A stretch of 36,145 bases of DNA from Nitrospira sp. CG24E (lineage in GTDB: Bacteria > Nitrospirota > Nitrospiria > Nitrospirales > Nitrospiraceae): NCBI GenBank assembly GCA_002869895.2, contig NEWP02000008.1, positions 72,663 through 108,807 on the forward strand, given 5' to 3'. Position 1 is the stretch's first letter. Every line of letters starts with the position of its first letter. The translations under genes and the position numbers were made by a program. This document shows, in pieces, positions 7,943 to 16,137 of this stretch. The notes beneath the pieces are model-generated. The model made no database searches and was not told the DNA's origin. It was given only the letters and a program-made list of their open reading frames with translations.

Positions 7943-8512
7943 ATGAACCGCATCGCACAACTGGATCCTCAGACCACAACTGGCCAGGCCAAAATCCTCT
8001 TCGATGGCGTGCAGGGGAAACTAGGCGTCGTTCCCAACCTCATTCGAGTGCTGGGCAACGCGCCCGCTGCACTCAAAGGGTACCTGAACTTCAGCGCGGC
8101 CCTTGCGGATGGAAGCTTTACGCCAAAAGTCCGCGAACAGATTGCCCTCACGGTCGCCGAAACGAATCAATGCGCCTACTGTCTGAGTGCGCACTCGTTT
8201 CTTGCCGGCAAGATCGGGATGACCCGACAGGACCTCGCCGATGCCCGGCAGGCCAATGCGGCCGACAAACGGACCGATGCAATCCTCAAGCTGGCGCAGA
8301 GCATCGTTGTGCAGCGTGGAGAACTAGGAGCTACAGGGCTCGAACAAGCGCGCCATGCCGGACTGACCGATGGCGAGATCGTCGAGACGGTGGCGCATGT
8401 CGCCCTGAACATCTTCAGTAATTACGTCAACCATATCGCCGGGACGGTCGTCGACTTTCCAGAGGTCACGCCCGGCAACTGCCACATCGCTTCTACCTGT
8501 GAATGTGCGTAG
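7943..8512 (+). CDS. AhpD-like peroxidase, carboxymuconolactone decarboxylase family
   Basis: 189-residue helical protein of the CMD/AhpD family. The alkylhydroperoxidase motif TNQCAYCLSAHS is intact (C77, C80, H84), so a peroxidatic/resolving cysteine pair is expected to reduce organic peroxides or a related electrophile. The upstream proton-relay region PKVREQIALTVAETN is also typical, and a second helical half (about 95-170) follows as in 'uncharacterised peroxidase-related' proteins. ATG at 7943 follows AAAGGAGG by four bases; a longer frame from 7859 would start upstream of the promoter and is excluded. First gene of the sigma-54-controlled set, 60 bases before the SDR gene. Physiological substrate unknown. 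Confidence 0.93.
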   Translation: MNRIAQLDPQTTTGQAKILFDGVQGKLGVVPNLIRVLGNAPAALKGYLNFSAALADGSFTPKVREQIALTVAETNQCAYCLSAHSFLAGKIGMTRQDLADARQANAADKRTDAILKLAQSIVVQRGELGATGLEQARHAGLTDGEIVETVAHVALNIFSNYVNHIAGTVVDFPEVTPGNCHIASTCECA

Positions 8513-8572
8513 GTGCCACGTCCAGTCGCCACAGACTCGGGCTAACTGGCTCTGACCAAGAAGGAGAATCAA

Positions 8573-9340
8573 ATGGGCAATGCAAACGAGACTACGGTGC
8601 TGATTGTCGGGGGTTCCAGCGGAATCGGAAAAGCGACAGCAGAACTCCTTCTGAAGCGGGGTCTCTCTGTCTGGCTGCTGGGAAAAAATGAGGAAAAGCT
8701 TCGCGACGCTAAGCTGGAGCTGGCGCCGTTGGGCGGCGTCGAAGTCTCTGCCGTTGATCTTTCCAATTGGGCGGCGGTTGAAGCGTTTGCCGGGTTGATC
8801 GAACGCTCTGCCGTAAACATCCAGTATCTCGTGAACGCGGCGGGCGTCTTCCGTCCCAAGTCGTACCTAGAGCACGTGCCAACGGACTACGACTCCTATC
8901 ATGCCCTAAACAAGGCTACGTTTTTTCTCACGCAGGCAGTTGCGTGCCGGATGAAGGAGAACGGCGGTGGAGTGATCGTGAACGTCGGCTCGATGTGGGC
9001 CCAGCAAGCGATCAAAGCTACGCCGTCCGCTGCCTACTCGATGGCCAAGGCCGGGCTCCATGCTCTGACGCAGCACTTGGCAATGGAGCTGGCGCCTTTT
9101 CGCATTCGAGTGAATGCCGTTTCTCCAGCGGTGGTGGAAACGCCAATCTACAATTCCTTCATTCCTGAATCTGAGGTTTGCTCCACCTTGAAGGGCTTTG
9201 ACGTATTCCATCCGATTGGCAGAATCGGCCAACCCCAGGACGTTGCTGCAGTGATTGATTTTTTGCTCTCGGAGTCTGCCGGTTGGGTAACCGGGGCCGT
9301 ATGGGATGTGGACGGAGGCGTCATGGCCGGTCGCAACTAG
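8573..9340 (+). CDS. Short-chain dehydrogenase/reductase (SDR), sigma-54 unit
   Basis: 255-residue classical SDR with a Rossmann fold. Visible elements: cofactor glycines VGGSSGIG (12-19), NAAG (88-91), catalytic Ser140 (NVGS), Tyr155 and Lys159 (YSMAK), and the C-terminal [12 protein letters not shown] substrate-loop/terminal motif. It should oxidise or reduce a carbonyl/alcohol with NAD(P)(H) in the cytoplasm. AAGGAG lies upstream of the ATG at 8573. Lying between a peroxidase-like and an isochorismatase-like gene under a common promoter, it may clear a reactive aldehyde or ketone, which is inference. Full-length. Confidence 0.93.
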   Translation: MGNANETTVLIVGGSSGIGKATAELLLKRGLSVWLLGKNEEKLRDAKLELAPLGGVEVSAVDLSNWAAVEAFAGLIERSAVNIQYLVNAAGVFRPKSYLEHVPTDYDSYHALNKATFFLTQAVACRMKENGGGVIVNVGSMWAQQAIKATPSAAYSMAKAGLHALTQHLAMELAPFRIRVNAVSPAVVETPIYNSFIPESEVCSTLKGFDVFHPIGRIGQPQDVAAVIDFLLSESAGWVTGAVWDVDGGVMAGRN

Positions 9341-9349
9341 TAGACCAGG

Positions 9350-9369
9350 CAACCGCGACGCGCGGGTTG
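9350..9369. other. Hairpin after the SDR gene
   Basis: CAACC-GCG and CGC-GGGTTG pair around a three-base loop with one bulge, nine bases after the SDR stop. A second perfect stem, CCTGCG/CGCAGG, lies near 9450-9467. No T-run follows, so these are more likely mRNA-stability or attenuating structures inside a 188-base intercistronic space than terminators. Confidence 0.45.
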
Positions 9370-9528
9370 ATCTCTCGAGTGCCACGGCCAACACAGCAGG
9401 TTCGCCTGCATCGAGAGGTCAAGCCCGGCGACGGGTACGTCACCCCCTCCTGCGACTGAGCGCAGGGGCCAGGATGTTCAGCCGTCGCAGATTCGGACTC
9501 ACCAACTCAGAAGGAAAGGATGTTCACC

Positions 9529-10332
9529 ATGAAATTCATCAACCATTTGATCATCGCCTCGCTGACCGCTATCACGGTCGGCCTGACCGTCACCCCGTCG
9601 CTGTTTGCGCAGAGCGCGAAGCCGACCGTCTCGCACTATGCCGGACCTCGGGGGGATGCGCCTGTCCCTCGTCCCGGCATGATACCGAAGAAGGGCCGGG
9701 TGGCTGTGGTCGTCACCGACCCGCAGAACGACTTCCTCAGTCCTAAGGGGGTAGCCTGGGGCGTAGTTGGTCAGAGCGTGCAGGAGAATAAAACCGTCGA
9801 GAACATCGAGAGTCTGTTCAAGGCGGCCAAGGCTGCTGGTGTGCCGGTCTTTGTCAGCCCGCACTACTACTATCCGCATGACCATCAGTGGAAGTTCGGC
9901 GGGGCGCTCGAAGTGCTCATGCACAACATCGGTATGTTCGACCGCAAGGGGACCTTGACCCAGGAAAGCTTCACCGGCTCGGGCGCCGATTGGCTCGACC
10001 GCTACAAGCCCTATATCGAGGACGGTCGGACGGTGGTGACAAGCCCACACAAGGTGTTCGGGCCCGAGTCAAACGACTTGATCCTACAACTACGCAAGGC
10101 CGACATCAGTCAGGTGATCCTCGCTGGCATGTCGGCCAACCTCTGCACGGAGTCGCATATGCGCGAGCTGCTGGAGCAGGGCTTCGAGGTCGTTGTGGTT
10201 ACCGATGCCACGGCGGCGGCCAAGTTGCCAGGATTCGACGGCTATGAGGCGGCCTTCGTGAACTTCCGTCTCATCGCCAGCGATGTGTGGAGCACGGCTC
10301 AGACCGTGAAGACGCTAGCGAATCTCAAGTAA
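9529..10332 (+). CDS. Exported isochorismatase-like cysteine hydrolase
   Basis: 267-residue alpha/beta hydrolase of the isochorismatase-like (cysteine hydrolase) family with a clear signal peptide (1-28, ending SLFAQ). The catalytic triad is present: Asp64 in VVVTDPQNDF, Lys175 in SPHKVFGP and Cys206 in MSANLCTES. Relatives include YcaC-type and amide or ureido hydrolases; export is uncommon in the family and points to a periplasmic substrate. ATG at 9529 was preferred over 9520 because the AAGGAAAGG site ends directly at 9520 but is well spaced for 9529. It is third in the sigma-54-controlled set. An HYYYPHDHQW stretch near residue 115 is rich in His and aromatic residues. Confidence 0.9.
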   Translation: MKFINHLIIASLTAITVGLTVTPSLFAQSAKPTVSHYAGPRGDAPVPRPGMIPKKGRVAVVVTDPQNDFLSPKGVAWGVVGQSVQENKTVENIESLFKAAKAAGVPVFVSPHYYYPHDHQWKFGGALEVLMHNIGMFDRKGTLTQESFTGSGADWLDRYKPYIEDGRTVVTSPHKVFGPESNDLILQLRKADISQVILAGMSANLCTESHMRELLEQGFEVVVVTDATAAAKLPGFDGYEAAFVNFRLIASDVWSTAQTVKTLANLK

Positions 10333-10440
10333 CCAACGGACTTCCGGATCGGGCATTAGACGGTGGCGACTGAGACAAGATTACCGGCATTGGCGACCAT
10401 ATTGAGCGTCCATTTTGTTTAAACCAACCAAGGAGGAAAC

Positions 10441-10815
10441 ATGAAAACAGCGATTGTTATTCTGTCTGATCCAAAAAGCGGTGCGGAGGAGGCACTTGGA
10501 CGCGTGTTCAACGCCCTCGCACTGGCCGCTGAATCCAAGCTGAAGGGCGATGAGGTCGCGGTGGTCTTCAACGGCCCTGGCACACGATGGCCGGCCGAGC
10601 TCACGAAGCTGTCGCACCCGGCCAACGGCCTCTACAACTCGGTGCGCGACGTGGTGCAGGGCGCGTCGTGTGCCTGTGCCGAGGTGTTCGGGGCGACAGA
10701 CAGTGTGCGGTCGTGTGGAGTGACGACCGTGAATGACAACGCATTACCGGGGACTGCCGGCCTCTTGAGCCTCAGACGGTACTTGGCTGAGGGATGGAAC
10801 CTGGTGGTGTTCTGA
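10441..10815 (+). CDS. DsrE-like small protein
   Basis: 124-residue single-domain protein resembling the DsrE/DsrF-like family: N-terminal beta strand MKTAIVILSDPKSGAEEAL, helix FNALALAAESKLKGDEV, then VAVVFNGPGTRW. Cysteines occur in ASCACAEVFG and SCGV in the middle, near where DsrE-type proteins carry a sulfur-accepting cysteine; whether any of these carries persulfide is unknown. A strong AAGGAGG lies seven bases before the ATG. It is the fourth gene of the sigma-54 set, 108 bases after the hydrolase. Family call is from overall pattern and is moderately firm. Confidence 0.78.
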   Translation: MKTAIVILSDPKSGAEEALGRVFNALALAAESKLKGDEVAVVFNGPGTRWPAELTKLSHPANGLYNSVRDVVQGASCACAEVFGATDSVRSCGVTTVNDNALPGTAGLLSLRRYLAEGWNLVVF

Positions 10816-10885
10816 GGTAGGGATGGCGGGAAAATCGGCGTGCAATCAAAAGGCGTTGCACGCCGATAGGACGGAGGACGAAACG

Positions 10886-11485
10886 ATGGCGATGAAATAT
10901 TTAGATCTGGCTATGACGGAATCCGTACGCCGAGCTCAGAACCATTACTATGGTCATACCGCGAAGATCGCTGACCCGCCTGACCGTGATCCACTCGGCG
11001 AGGCGGAGGTCGAGTTCATCGCGGCCAGAGACAGCTTCTACCTGGGCACGGTCAGCGAAACCGGATGGCCCTACATTCAACATCGCGGAGGGTCTGCGGG
11101 ATTCCTGCACGTACTCAGTCCCTCCAGCCTGGCGTTCGCCGATTACAGGGGCAATCGCCAACTGCTGAGCACGGGCAACCTCCTGGCGAACGATCGTGTG
11201 GCGCTGTTTCTGATGGATTACGCGAACCGGACGCGACTGAAGTTGTTCGGCCATGCTCGGATTGAGGACGCAAGATCCCAGCCGGATCTCGTGGCGCAAC
11301 TTTCTTCTTCTGACATGCCCGCGAAGGTGGAACGGGTCGTGTTCGTCGAAGTGGTCTCATTCGACTGGAACTGCCCCAAGTACATCACTCCGCGCTATTC
11401 GATCGAGGAGGTGGAGAAGTCAATCGCACGGTTGAAATCACGCATCGCCGATCTCGAAGCCCAACTTTGCACCGATCCCATATAG
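10886..11485 (+). CDS. Pyridoxamine 5'-phosphate oxidase-like FMN-binding split-barrel protein
   Basis: 199-residue split-barrel flavoprotein of the PNPOx-like superfamily. The core (about 35-165) shows FYLGTVSETGWPYIQHRGG, FADYRGNRQLLSTGNL, NDRVALFLMDYANRTRLKLFGHARI and the C-terminal FDWNCPKYITPRYS, followed by a coiled-coil tail IEEVEKSIARLKSRIADLEAQL. Such proteins bind FMN or F420 and reduce small electrophiles; several are annotated as general stress or phage-tail-like oxidases. GGAGGAC precedes the ATG at 10886, whereas the longer frame from 10823 has no such site. Fifth gene of the sigma-54 set. Substrate unknown. Confidence 0.9.
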   Translation: MAMKYLDLAMTESVRRAQNHYYGHTAKIADPPDRDPLGEAEVEFIAARDSFYLGTVSETGWPYIQHRGGSAGFLHVLSPSSLAFADYRGNRQLLSTGNLLANDRVALFLMDYANRTRLKLFGHARIEDARSQPDLVAQLSSSDMPAKVERVVFVEVVSFDWNCPKYITPRYSIEEVEKSIARLKSRIADLEAQLCTDPI

Positions 11486-11545
11486 GGAGCTGTTGGAAGT
11501 CGCCGGTTACCTGACAGGTGTATCTGAAATATACAGGAGCGGGTT

Positions 11546-12025
11546 ATGTCATTAGACCAACACCACCGTCCACCTTTCCCGCCCTTCACTTGGGACACCG
11601 CCATCCAGAAAGTGCGCCTGGCCGAGGACGCCTGGAACACTCGCGACCCAGAGCGGGTATCGCTGGCCTATACAACCGACAGCCTGTGGCGGAACCGATC
11701 GGAGTTCCTGTCCGGTCGCGAGGCGATCGTCGGATTCCTACGCCGCAAATGGGAAAAGGAGCTGAATTACCGCCTTATCAAGGAACTGTGGGCGTTCCAC
11801 GGGGCACGCATTGCCGTGCGCTTCGCGTATGAGTGGCACGACGACTCCGGGAACTGGTTCCGATCCTATGGCAATGAGAACTGGGAGTTCGACGGGGGCG
11901 GCCTCATGCGTCGGCGCATCGCAAGCATCAATGACTTGCCCATTAAGGAGTCGGAGCGGAAATACCACTGGCCGCTAGGCCGTCGTCCCGATGCTCATCC
12001 CACCCTGTCCGACCTCGGTCTGTAA
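11546..12025 (+). CDS. DUF1348 / NTF2-like family protein
   Basis: 159-residue NTF2-fold protein of the DUF1348 family, nearly the complete length of that family. Characteristic stretches are [20 protein letters not shown]-like start (13-33), [63 protein letters not shown] and the end [16 protein letters not shown]. No catalytic role is established. AGGAGCG lies seven bases before the ATG. It appears to be the last of six genes of the sigma-54 unit; about 600 bases without a clear gene follow. Confidence 0.9.
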   Translation: MSLDQHHRPPFPPFTWDTAIQKVRLAEDAWNTRDPERVSLAYTTDSLWRNRSEFLSGREAIVGFLRRKWEKELNYRLIKELWAFHGARIAVRFAYEWHDDSGNWFRSYGNENWEFDGGGLMRRRIASINDLPIKESERKYHWPLGRRPDAHPTLSDLGL

Positions 12026-12621
12026 GAGAGTGAATCGCTGCGCCGTCTGATCCACCGAGGATGAGCCGCGTCGCTTCTCCCGTTGTGTGGCCCGGAGAAG
12101 CGAGTTCGCTTCCAACAGCGCGTGGGAGCGAGAGAGTGTGGGTGGACTGCGCCTCGCTCGTCAACAGCGCCATCTCGACTTTGGCATAGGTGATTCACCA
12201 TTGGCTGCTATTTGCCTGAGATTCTCCACCGTCTCCGTGAGAATCCCCTGCAGGGTTCCCAACGTCATCGCGGGGGCTGCCTGAAGGGGCTTCTTGAGAA
12301 TGCGCCGGTTTGGCGGCAAGCACCAACAGACCGATCGTCACCTGTCTATTCATCATTCTTTCTCTTGGGCCGTCCTCCATCCTCACAGCAAGAAAGACCA
12401 TGCCGTAGCGGGGCCGCCAGACCGGTAAGCCACCGTACAGTTCCGTGACCTTTCTTTTGGGTAAATAAACGATCTGTGCTTCGACCGAGACGCGGGGGAG
12501 GGATCCAACGCTGGCCCTATGCCATGACGGCGAGATCTTTCGCACACCATTTGACAGGGAACACCCATTGCCTTGGAGGGGATAACCGAGTAGTCTGAAT
12601 CCTCCTCGTGGAGCCGACAGC
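12026..12621. other. Intergenic region between DUF1348 gene and Crp-family gene
   Basis: No well-supported gene. A small palindrome GGTGA-T-TCACC occurs at 12189-12199. On the - strand a 53-residue frame (12195-12356) begins MMNRQVTIGLLVLA and could be an exported small protein, but it lacks a good ribosome site and is listed separately at low confidence. The promoter of the Crp-family gene should lie in the right-hand part. Confidence 0.45.
12195..12356 (-). CDS. Possible small exported protein
   Basis: Frame of 53 residues beginning MMNRQVTIGLLVLAAKPAHS, which resembles a short signal peptide, followed by a Ser/Gly/Asp-rich tail. The AAGAGAAAG upstream is a weak ribosome site and the same frame stays open much further upstream, antisense to the Crp-family gene, so the signal-like start may be chance. 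Kept only as a candidate. Confidence 0.18.
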   Translation of the reverse strand: MMNRQVTIGLLVLAAKPAHSQEAPSGSPRDDVGNPAGDSHGDGGESQANSSQW

Positions 12622-13323
12622 ATGGACCGACAGCAAGGCGCCCCCAACAAACTCTGGTATCTCAAACACATTCGATTGTTCGACGGGATTTCTCCCTCTG
12701 AGATGCAGGAGATGGAGAAGATTACTCGCATGGAGGAGGTCAAGAAGCGGCAGCCCCTGTATCTTCCTGGCGACCCGAGCAACAGTGTATATCTCCTCAA
12801 ACGAGGGCGCGTCAAAATTGCCAACACGTCGCCCAGCGGAAAAGAAGTCACCTTCGAAATCTTAGAGCCGGGGGAAGTTTTCGGAGAACTCGACGTGTTG
12901 GAAGATGCTCCTCGCTCGACATCAGCCGAAGCCCTCGATGATGCGCTCATATGTGTGATTCCACGGAGGGATTTCGATCAGTACTTGGGCATGCATCCCA
13001 ATGTGACGTTCAAACTGACCAAGCTCATCGGGCTGCGGCTCGGAAAAATCCAGAGCCGCGTCGAAGATCTGGTCTTCCGCGACGTTCCAGCTCGCCTGGC
13101 CCACTTGCTCTCGGAATTGAGCAAGACCGAGGGTGTCGCAGACAAACAGGGTATCCGCCTCAAGGTCACGTTGACCCACCAGGAAATGGCCAACCTGATC
13201 GGCTGCAGCCGCGAAACCGTGAGCGCCACCATGGGGCAGTTTCGGGACGACGGCCTCATTCAGATGGATGGTCGGACGATCACCATTGTGAACGAGAAGG
13301 GGTTGTCCACACTGCTCGGTTGA
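12622..13323 (+). CDS. Crp/Fnr-family transcriptional regulator
   Basis: 233-residue regulator with an N-terminal cyclic-nucleotide-binding-like beta roll (about 18-135, including GDPSNSVYLLKRGRVKI and PGEVFGELDVLEDAPRS), a dimerisation helix, and a C-terminal winged HTH (about 165-230; recognition region LTHQEMANLIGCSRETVSA, then MGQFRDDGLIQMDGRTITI). There are no N-terminal cysteines, so it is not an FNR-type Fe-S sensor; residues for cAMP cannot be judged safely. GGAG lies about nine bases before the ATG. It faces a convergent DUF2934 gene and its regulon is not evident. Neighbouring detoxification genes are possible but unproven targets. Confidence 0.93.
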   Translation: MDRQQGAPNKLWYLKHIRLFDGISPSEMQEMEKITRMEEVKKRQPLYLPGDPSNSVYLLKRGRVKIANTSPSGKEVTFEILEPGEVFGELDVLEDAPRSTSAEALDDALICVIPRRDFDQYLGMHPNVTFKLTKLIGLRLGKIQSRVEDLVFRDVPARLAHLLSELSKTEGVADKQGIRLKVTLTHQEMANLIGCSRETVSATMGQFRDDGLIQMDGRTITIVNEKGLSTLLG

Positions 13324-13404
13324 TACCGAGTTCCTGGGCCATCTCGCTTCCGATCGTATACCGGGTCGATCAAACGATCGAGTCATTGCCGGGCAGGCAA
13401 GGAG

Positions 13405-13614
13405 TTAGCCTCGAGCCTTCGACTTTTCTTGATGCTGTTCGAGCACCAGTCGCTCCGCCTCGGCCCAGTGCTCACGATCGTGGCCGTGCTCGTGACCGCA
13501 TTGACAGTAGAGTGTGTAGGCCAATTGTTCGATCTGTTCCCGTAGTTGCTCGCTGGGCAGCCTCTCCGACTTGCCTCCCTGAACCACGATCTTGGTCTGT
13601 TGTCTCTGTGTCAT
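13405..13614 (-). CDS. DUF2934 small protein
   Basis: 69-residue soluble protein with the DUF2934 pattern: a helix IEQLAYTLYCQCG, then HEHGHDREHWAEAERLVLEQ (Gly-x-Asp-x-x-x-Trp-x-x-Ala-Glu). The family is widespread as tiny proteins of unknown role. Here the loop is His-rich (CGHEHGHDREH) and carries two cysteines, suggesting but not proving metal binding. AAAAAGGAGG precedes the start by five bases. It follows the TVP38-like gene by 43 bases on the same strand and may be co-transcribed with it and the PagL-like gene. Confidence 0.85.
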   Translation of the reverse strand: MTQRQQTKIVVQGGKSERLPSEQLREQIEQLAYTLYCQCGHEHGHDREHWAEAERLVLEQHQEKSKARG

Positions 13615-13657
13615 CGCATCCTCCTTTTTGTTTAACGGAATGGCGCAGAATACTTCG

Positions 13658-14434
13658 TTATGGCAACGTACCTCCGCATGAGGGGCAGGACACCTGCCCA
13701 GTTTTCTCCCTGCCGTGCTGAGGTAGAGGAACCGGCATATCTCCGCGCAGCAGCGAGACCCAACGTGACGATGAATAGCGAACCATCAGTTTCGGAACCA
13801 GAAATAGGAAGCCAACGAGGCCCATTCCCATCAAGATCAGCGGCCATTCACCGATGGCTAGATGTCCCCCCAGAGAGGTCAGTAGGTATGTGGGCAGCAT
13901 CATGCCGATCAAGGTTGCCAGTGCGAAGGCTCGCAGCGACATGTTTGTCAATCCAGCTCCGTAACTCACCAGATCAAAGGAAAAGATCGGCAGGAGTCTG
14001 GACAACAAGACAAAAATAGCTAAATGCCGGTCTGAGCAATGTTCGCAGAATGCAATCTCTATTCGAAGAATTCTCGTGAGAGCTTCCCGCCCCAGAGACC
14101 GGCCAATCAGAAAGCTGAGGATAGCGCCGATCTCTGCGCCAATGACGGCATAGAGGGTTCCGAGTGTGACGCCAAAAGTCGCACCTGCAGCCAGATCCAG
14201 TGGCAAGCTGGGAATGGGGCTGATCACGACAGCCAGCGCCATGAGCAGCATGAAGAGTATCGGCCCGAATGGGCCGGCGGCACGGAGATGCGTGGCGAGC
14301 CGTTCAGGGTTCAGGACCTCGCCAAGATCGAGCCAAGACACGGCCATGTAGGTTCCTGCAAGCAGGGCCAGGAACAGGCCGAGCTTAACCACGCCTGTTC
14401 CCAAGAATCTCGACGAGACGGCGGAGAGGTCCAT
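13658..14434 (-). CDS. TVP38/TMEM64-family membrane protein (second copy)
   Basis: 258-residue polytopic membrane protein. Signatures are VVISPIPSLPLDLAAGATFGVTLGTLYAVIGAEIGAILSFLIGRSLG (central helices) and LLSRLLPIFSFDLVSYGAGLTNM, the R-x-x-P-x-x-x-F/D motif of the family. It differs from the copy at 4970-5749 in a FCEHCSDRH loop and a cytoplasmic-type C-terminal tail with one CPSCGG motif, neither of which is standard; together they could bind a metal. Start 14434 has AGGGA eight bases upstream; the frame extends further but into the PagL-like gene. It begins 25 bases after the PagL-like stop, so the two are probably co-transcribed. Confidence 0.87.
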   Translation of the reverse strand: MDLSAVSSRFLGTGVVKLGLFLALLAGTYMAVSWLDLGEVLNPERLATHLRAAGPFGPILFMLLMALAVVISPIPSLPLDLAAGATFGVTLGTLYAVIGAEIGAILSFLIGRSLGREALTRILRIEIAFCEHCSDRHLAIFVLLSRLLPIFSFDLVSYGAGLTNMSLRAFALATLIGMMLPTYLLTSLGGHLAIGEWPLILMGMGLVGFLFLVPKLMVRYSSSRWVSLLRGDMPVPLPQHGREKTGQVSCPSCGGTLP

Positions 14435-14459
14435 GATAGTTCCCTGTGAGTGTTCGTTG

Positions 14460-15110
14460 TTAAAACCTGCTGGGTAAGAACAACGACACTCCGACATAGG
14501 GCAGCACCCCGTTGATCCCGGTATTCCGTTCGCCGAGGTTGGCATTGGAGATATGGTGCAATCGCACGCCCATTGTCCAAGAGATCCGGTCCGTCACAAA
14601 ATAGTGCACGCCGGGACCTGTTTCTAAGCCAAATTCGAACTGGGTGCTCTGTTCGGAAATCCGAGGGGCCAGATTCGTCCAGAATATGCCGGCTCCGGCA
14701 TCCCAGAAGGGCATCCATCGACCGAACGAGAGAAAATTGTATTTCACGACGAACGACCCTCCAGCTCCCTCGGCCGCAAACGGCCTGGTGAATCGCGCAA
14801 ACACCGGCTCCACCAACAGCTCGATATTGCCTTGGTACCACCCAGATCCAAGAGGATCGGTCAGCACTATTCCGATGCGCGGCAACACAAAGACCGCGCT
14901 CCGGTTGGTCGATGTACCAGCACCGATCGCCGTGGTGGCCTGGGCATATCCCACGGCCCCTCCGAGTTCAATGGCACCGCGAGTTACGACGTCGCGAGCC
15001 GCGAAGGACGATTCCGCGGTCGCCACCCCGCCATCGATCCAGAGCATTGCCCCCATGACGATTAATGCAAATAGAGCGGCACGACCTCGACGTCGCAGTT
15101 GGTCTGTCAT
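14460..15110 (-). CDS. Outer-membrane PagL-type lipid A 3-O-deacylase (acyloxyacyl hydrolase)
   Basis: 216-residue exported beta-barrel protein. Residues 1-33 form a signal peptide (RRRGRAALFALIVMGAMLW, cleavage near ATA). Alternating hydrophobic strands fill the rest and the PagL active-site motif is present in LHHISNANLGERNTGIN (His-Ser and downstream Glu), ending in aromatic F. PagL removes the 3-linked acyl chain of lipid A from within the outer membrane. Alternative in-frame starts exist at 15176 and 15221; 15110 gives the best signal peptide. It heads a run with a TVP38-like and a DUF2934 gene, suggesting envelope remodelling. Confidence 0.83.
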   Translation of the reverse strand: MTDQLRRRGRAALFALIVMGAMLWIDGGVATAESSFAARDVVTRGAIELGGAVGYAQATTAIGAGTSTNRSAVFVLPRIGIVLTDPLGSGWYQGNIELLVEPVFARFTRPFAAEGAGGSFVVKYNFLSFGRWMPFWDAGAGIFWTNLAPRISEQSTQFEFGLETGPGVHYFVTDRISWTMGVRLHHISNANLGERNTGINGVLPYVGVSLFLPSRF

Positions 15111-15492
15111 TCTTTCCGAGGTTATCTGTGCGGCGAGTCTGTGATATCGGTCGTCTCGCTCTTCTGTGAATCGCATCGCCTCGCATCCCCACCTTTCTTT
15201 CCACCATTGGATGGGAGCCATGCTACGACACGTTCATGCCGTGGGTCTGTAACCTATCTTACAAGCGAGGAGGAAATACGTCGGCGGGGAATCGATAGCG
15301 GTGAACTCGCGCGAACATTCTATGCAATCAGGGAACTTTGAAGATCTCTGTTTTCGGATGGAAGGCGTACCAGGCAAACCAGAAGGCCATGATGGAGGGA
15401 AGCAACTTTCCCTCGGTGTCTGTGATGGAGGCACTGCGGGTGCGCGTGTCGAATCGAGGTCATCTTGGTGAAGAGATTGGGCTGGATGTCGC
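15111..15492. other. Intergenic region between AhpD-fold gene and PagL-like gene
   Basis: No supported gene. A perfect stem GAGGGAA/TTCCCTC with a six-base loop lies at 15395-15414, downstream of the AhpD-fold gene on the - strand; it has no T-run. A short + strand frame ending at 15511 reads protein-like but has no usable start signal. The PagL promoter (reading leftwards) should be in the left part. Confidence 0.4.
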
Positions 15493-16137
15493 TCATTGGA
15501 GTAAGAAGTAAATCCCGACGGCAATGGGCAAGAGCAGGACGCTCATGATGAGGATGCCGCCGATCCAAGAGGCAGTCGACTGGGCCTTTTCCCTTGAGAG
15601 CATAATCTTGCTGGATCTCGTCGCTTCGTAACTCCCATATTCCTCACGCAGGCAATGGCTCACGAATGCCGTAGTCTCCGTGACGTCAGCGGGCATGATT
15701 CCGGACAGATAGCGGTCAAAGGCCTTGAAAGACCGAATGGCCGACACGATTTTCTCGCATCTGTCATGGTCGAGAGCATTGAGACGGAACACATGAGGCG
15801 AGGCCGCGATGTAGTAGGTTCCGGTATCGTTGGTCGTGATTGCCAGCGCCACAATCTGTTTGGTCCTGTCATCCAGGCTATCGAGGTCAAGATCTTCTTT
15901 GAACAGTTCCCAGGCCGATTCGAGGTACGCCGGTCGATTGCACATCCCCTCAAACAAATCGGGTACGAACGAGACGGCCAACGTCCGGGTGATGTCCATA
16001 AAGACCGTCTGGACAGCAGCTTGGCGTGAGAGTTCGGCGCGGGTTCGTCCTAACGCCGATCTCTCCGTAGGTGTTAAGAGGGTCGAAGTGCGAGGTAGAT
16101 CAGTGACCGTGCTTATTGGCTGTTCGCCTGTTCGCAT
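15493..16137 (-). CDS. Membrane-anchored AhpD-fold protein lacking catalytic cysteines
   Basis: 214-residue protein. The central part (about 70-165) resembles AhpD/CMD-fold proteins: LDSLDDRTKQIVALAITTNDTGTYY, then AASPHVFRL in the place of the usual C-x-x-C-x-x-x-H helix. Both cysteines are replaced, with only the His kept, so peroxidase activity is not expected. The C-terminus is a single strong transmembrane segment (about 190-213, ILIMSVLLLPIAVGIYFLL) that would anchor the helical domain to the inner membrane. Its first 25 bases overlap the end of the thioredoxin-fold gene upstream, implying coupled translation. AhpD-like assignment is by pattern and is moderately sure; function unknown. 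Confidence 0.68.
   Translation of the reverse strand: MRTGEQPISTVTDLPRTSTLLTPTERSALGRTRAELSRQAAVQTVFMDITRTLAVSFVPDLFEGMCNRPAYLESAWELFKEDLDLDSLDDRTKQIVALAITTNDTGTYYIAASPHVFRLNALDHDRCEKIVSAIRSFKAFDRYLSGIMPADVTETTAFVSHCLREEYGSYEATRSSKIMLSREKAQSTASWIGGILIMSVLLLPIAVGIYFLLQ

Noticed and set aside
12195-12950. 251-residue - strand frame opposite the Crp-family gene
   Set aside because: Mostly antisense to the regulator with low-complexity Ser/Arg composition; only its last 53 residues were kept as a weak candidate.
15338-15511. Short + strand frame (TTG start) reading protein-like before the AhpD-fold gene end
   Set aside because: Under 60 residues, no ribosome site, no family pattern, and it overlaps the 3' end of a real gene on the other strand.
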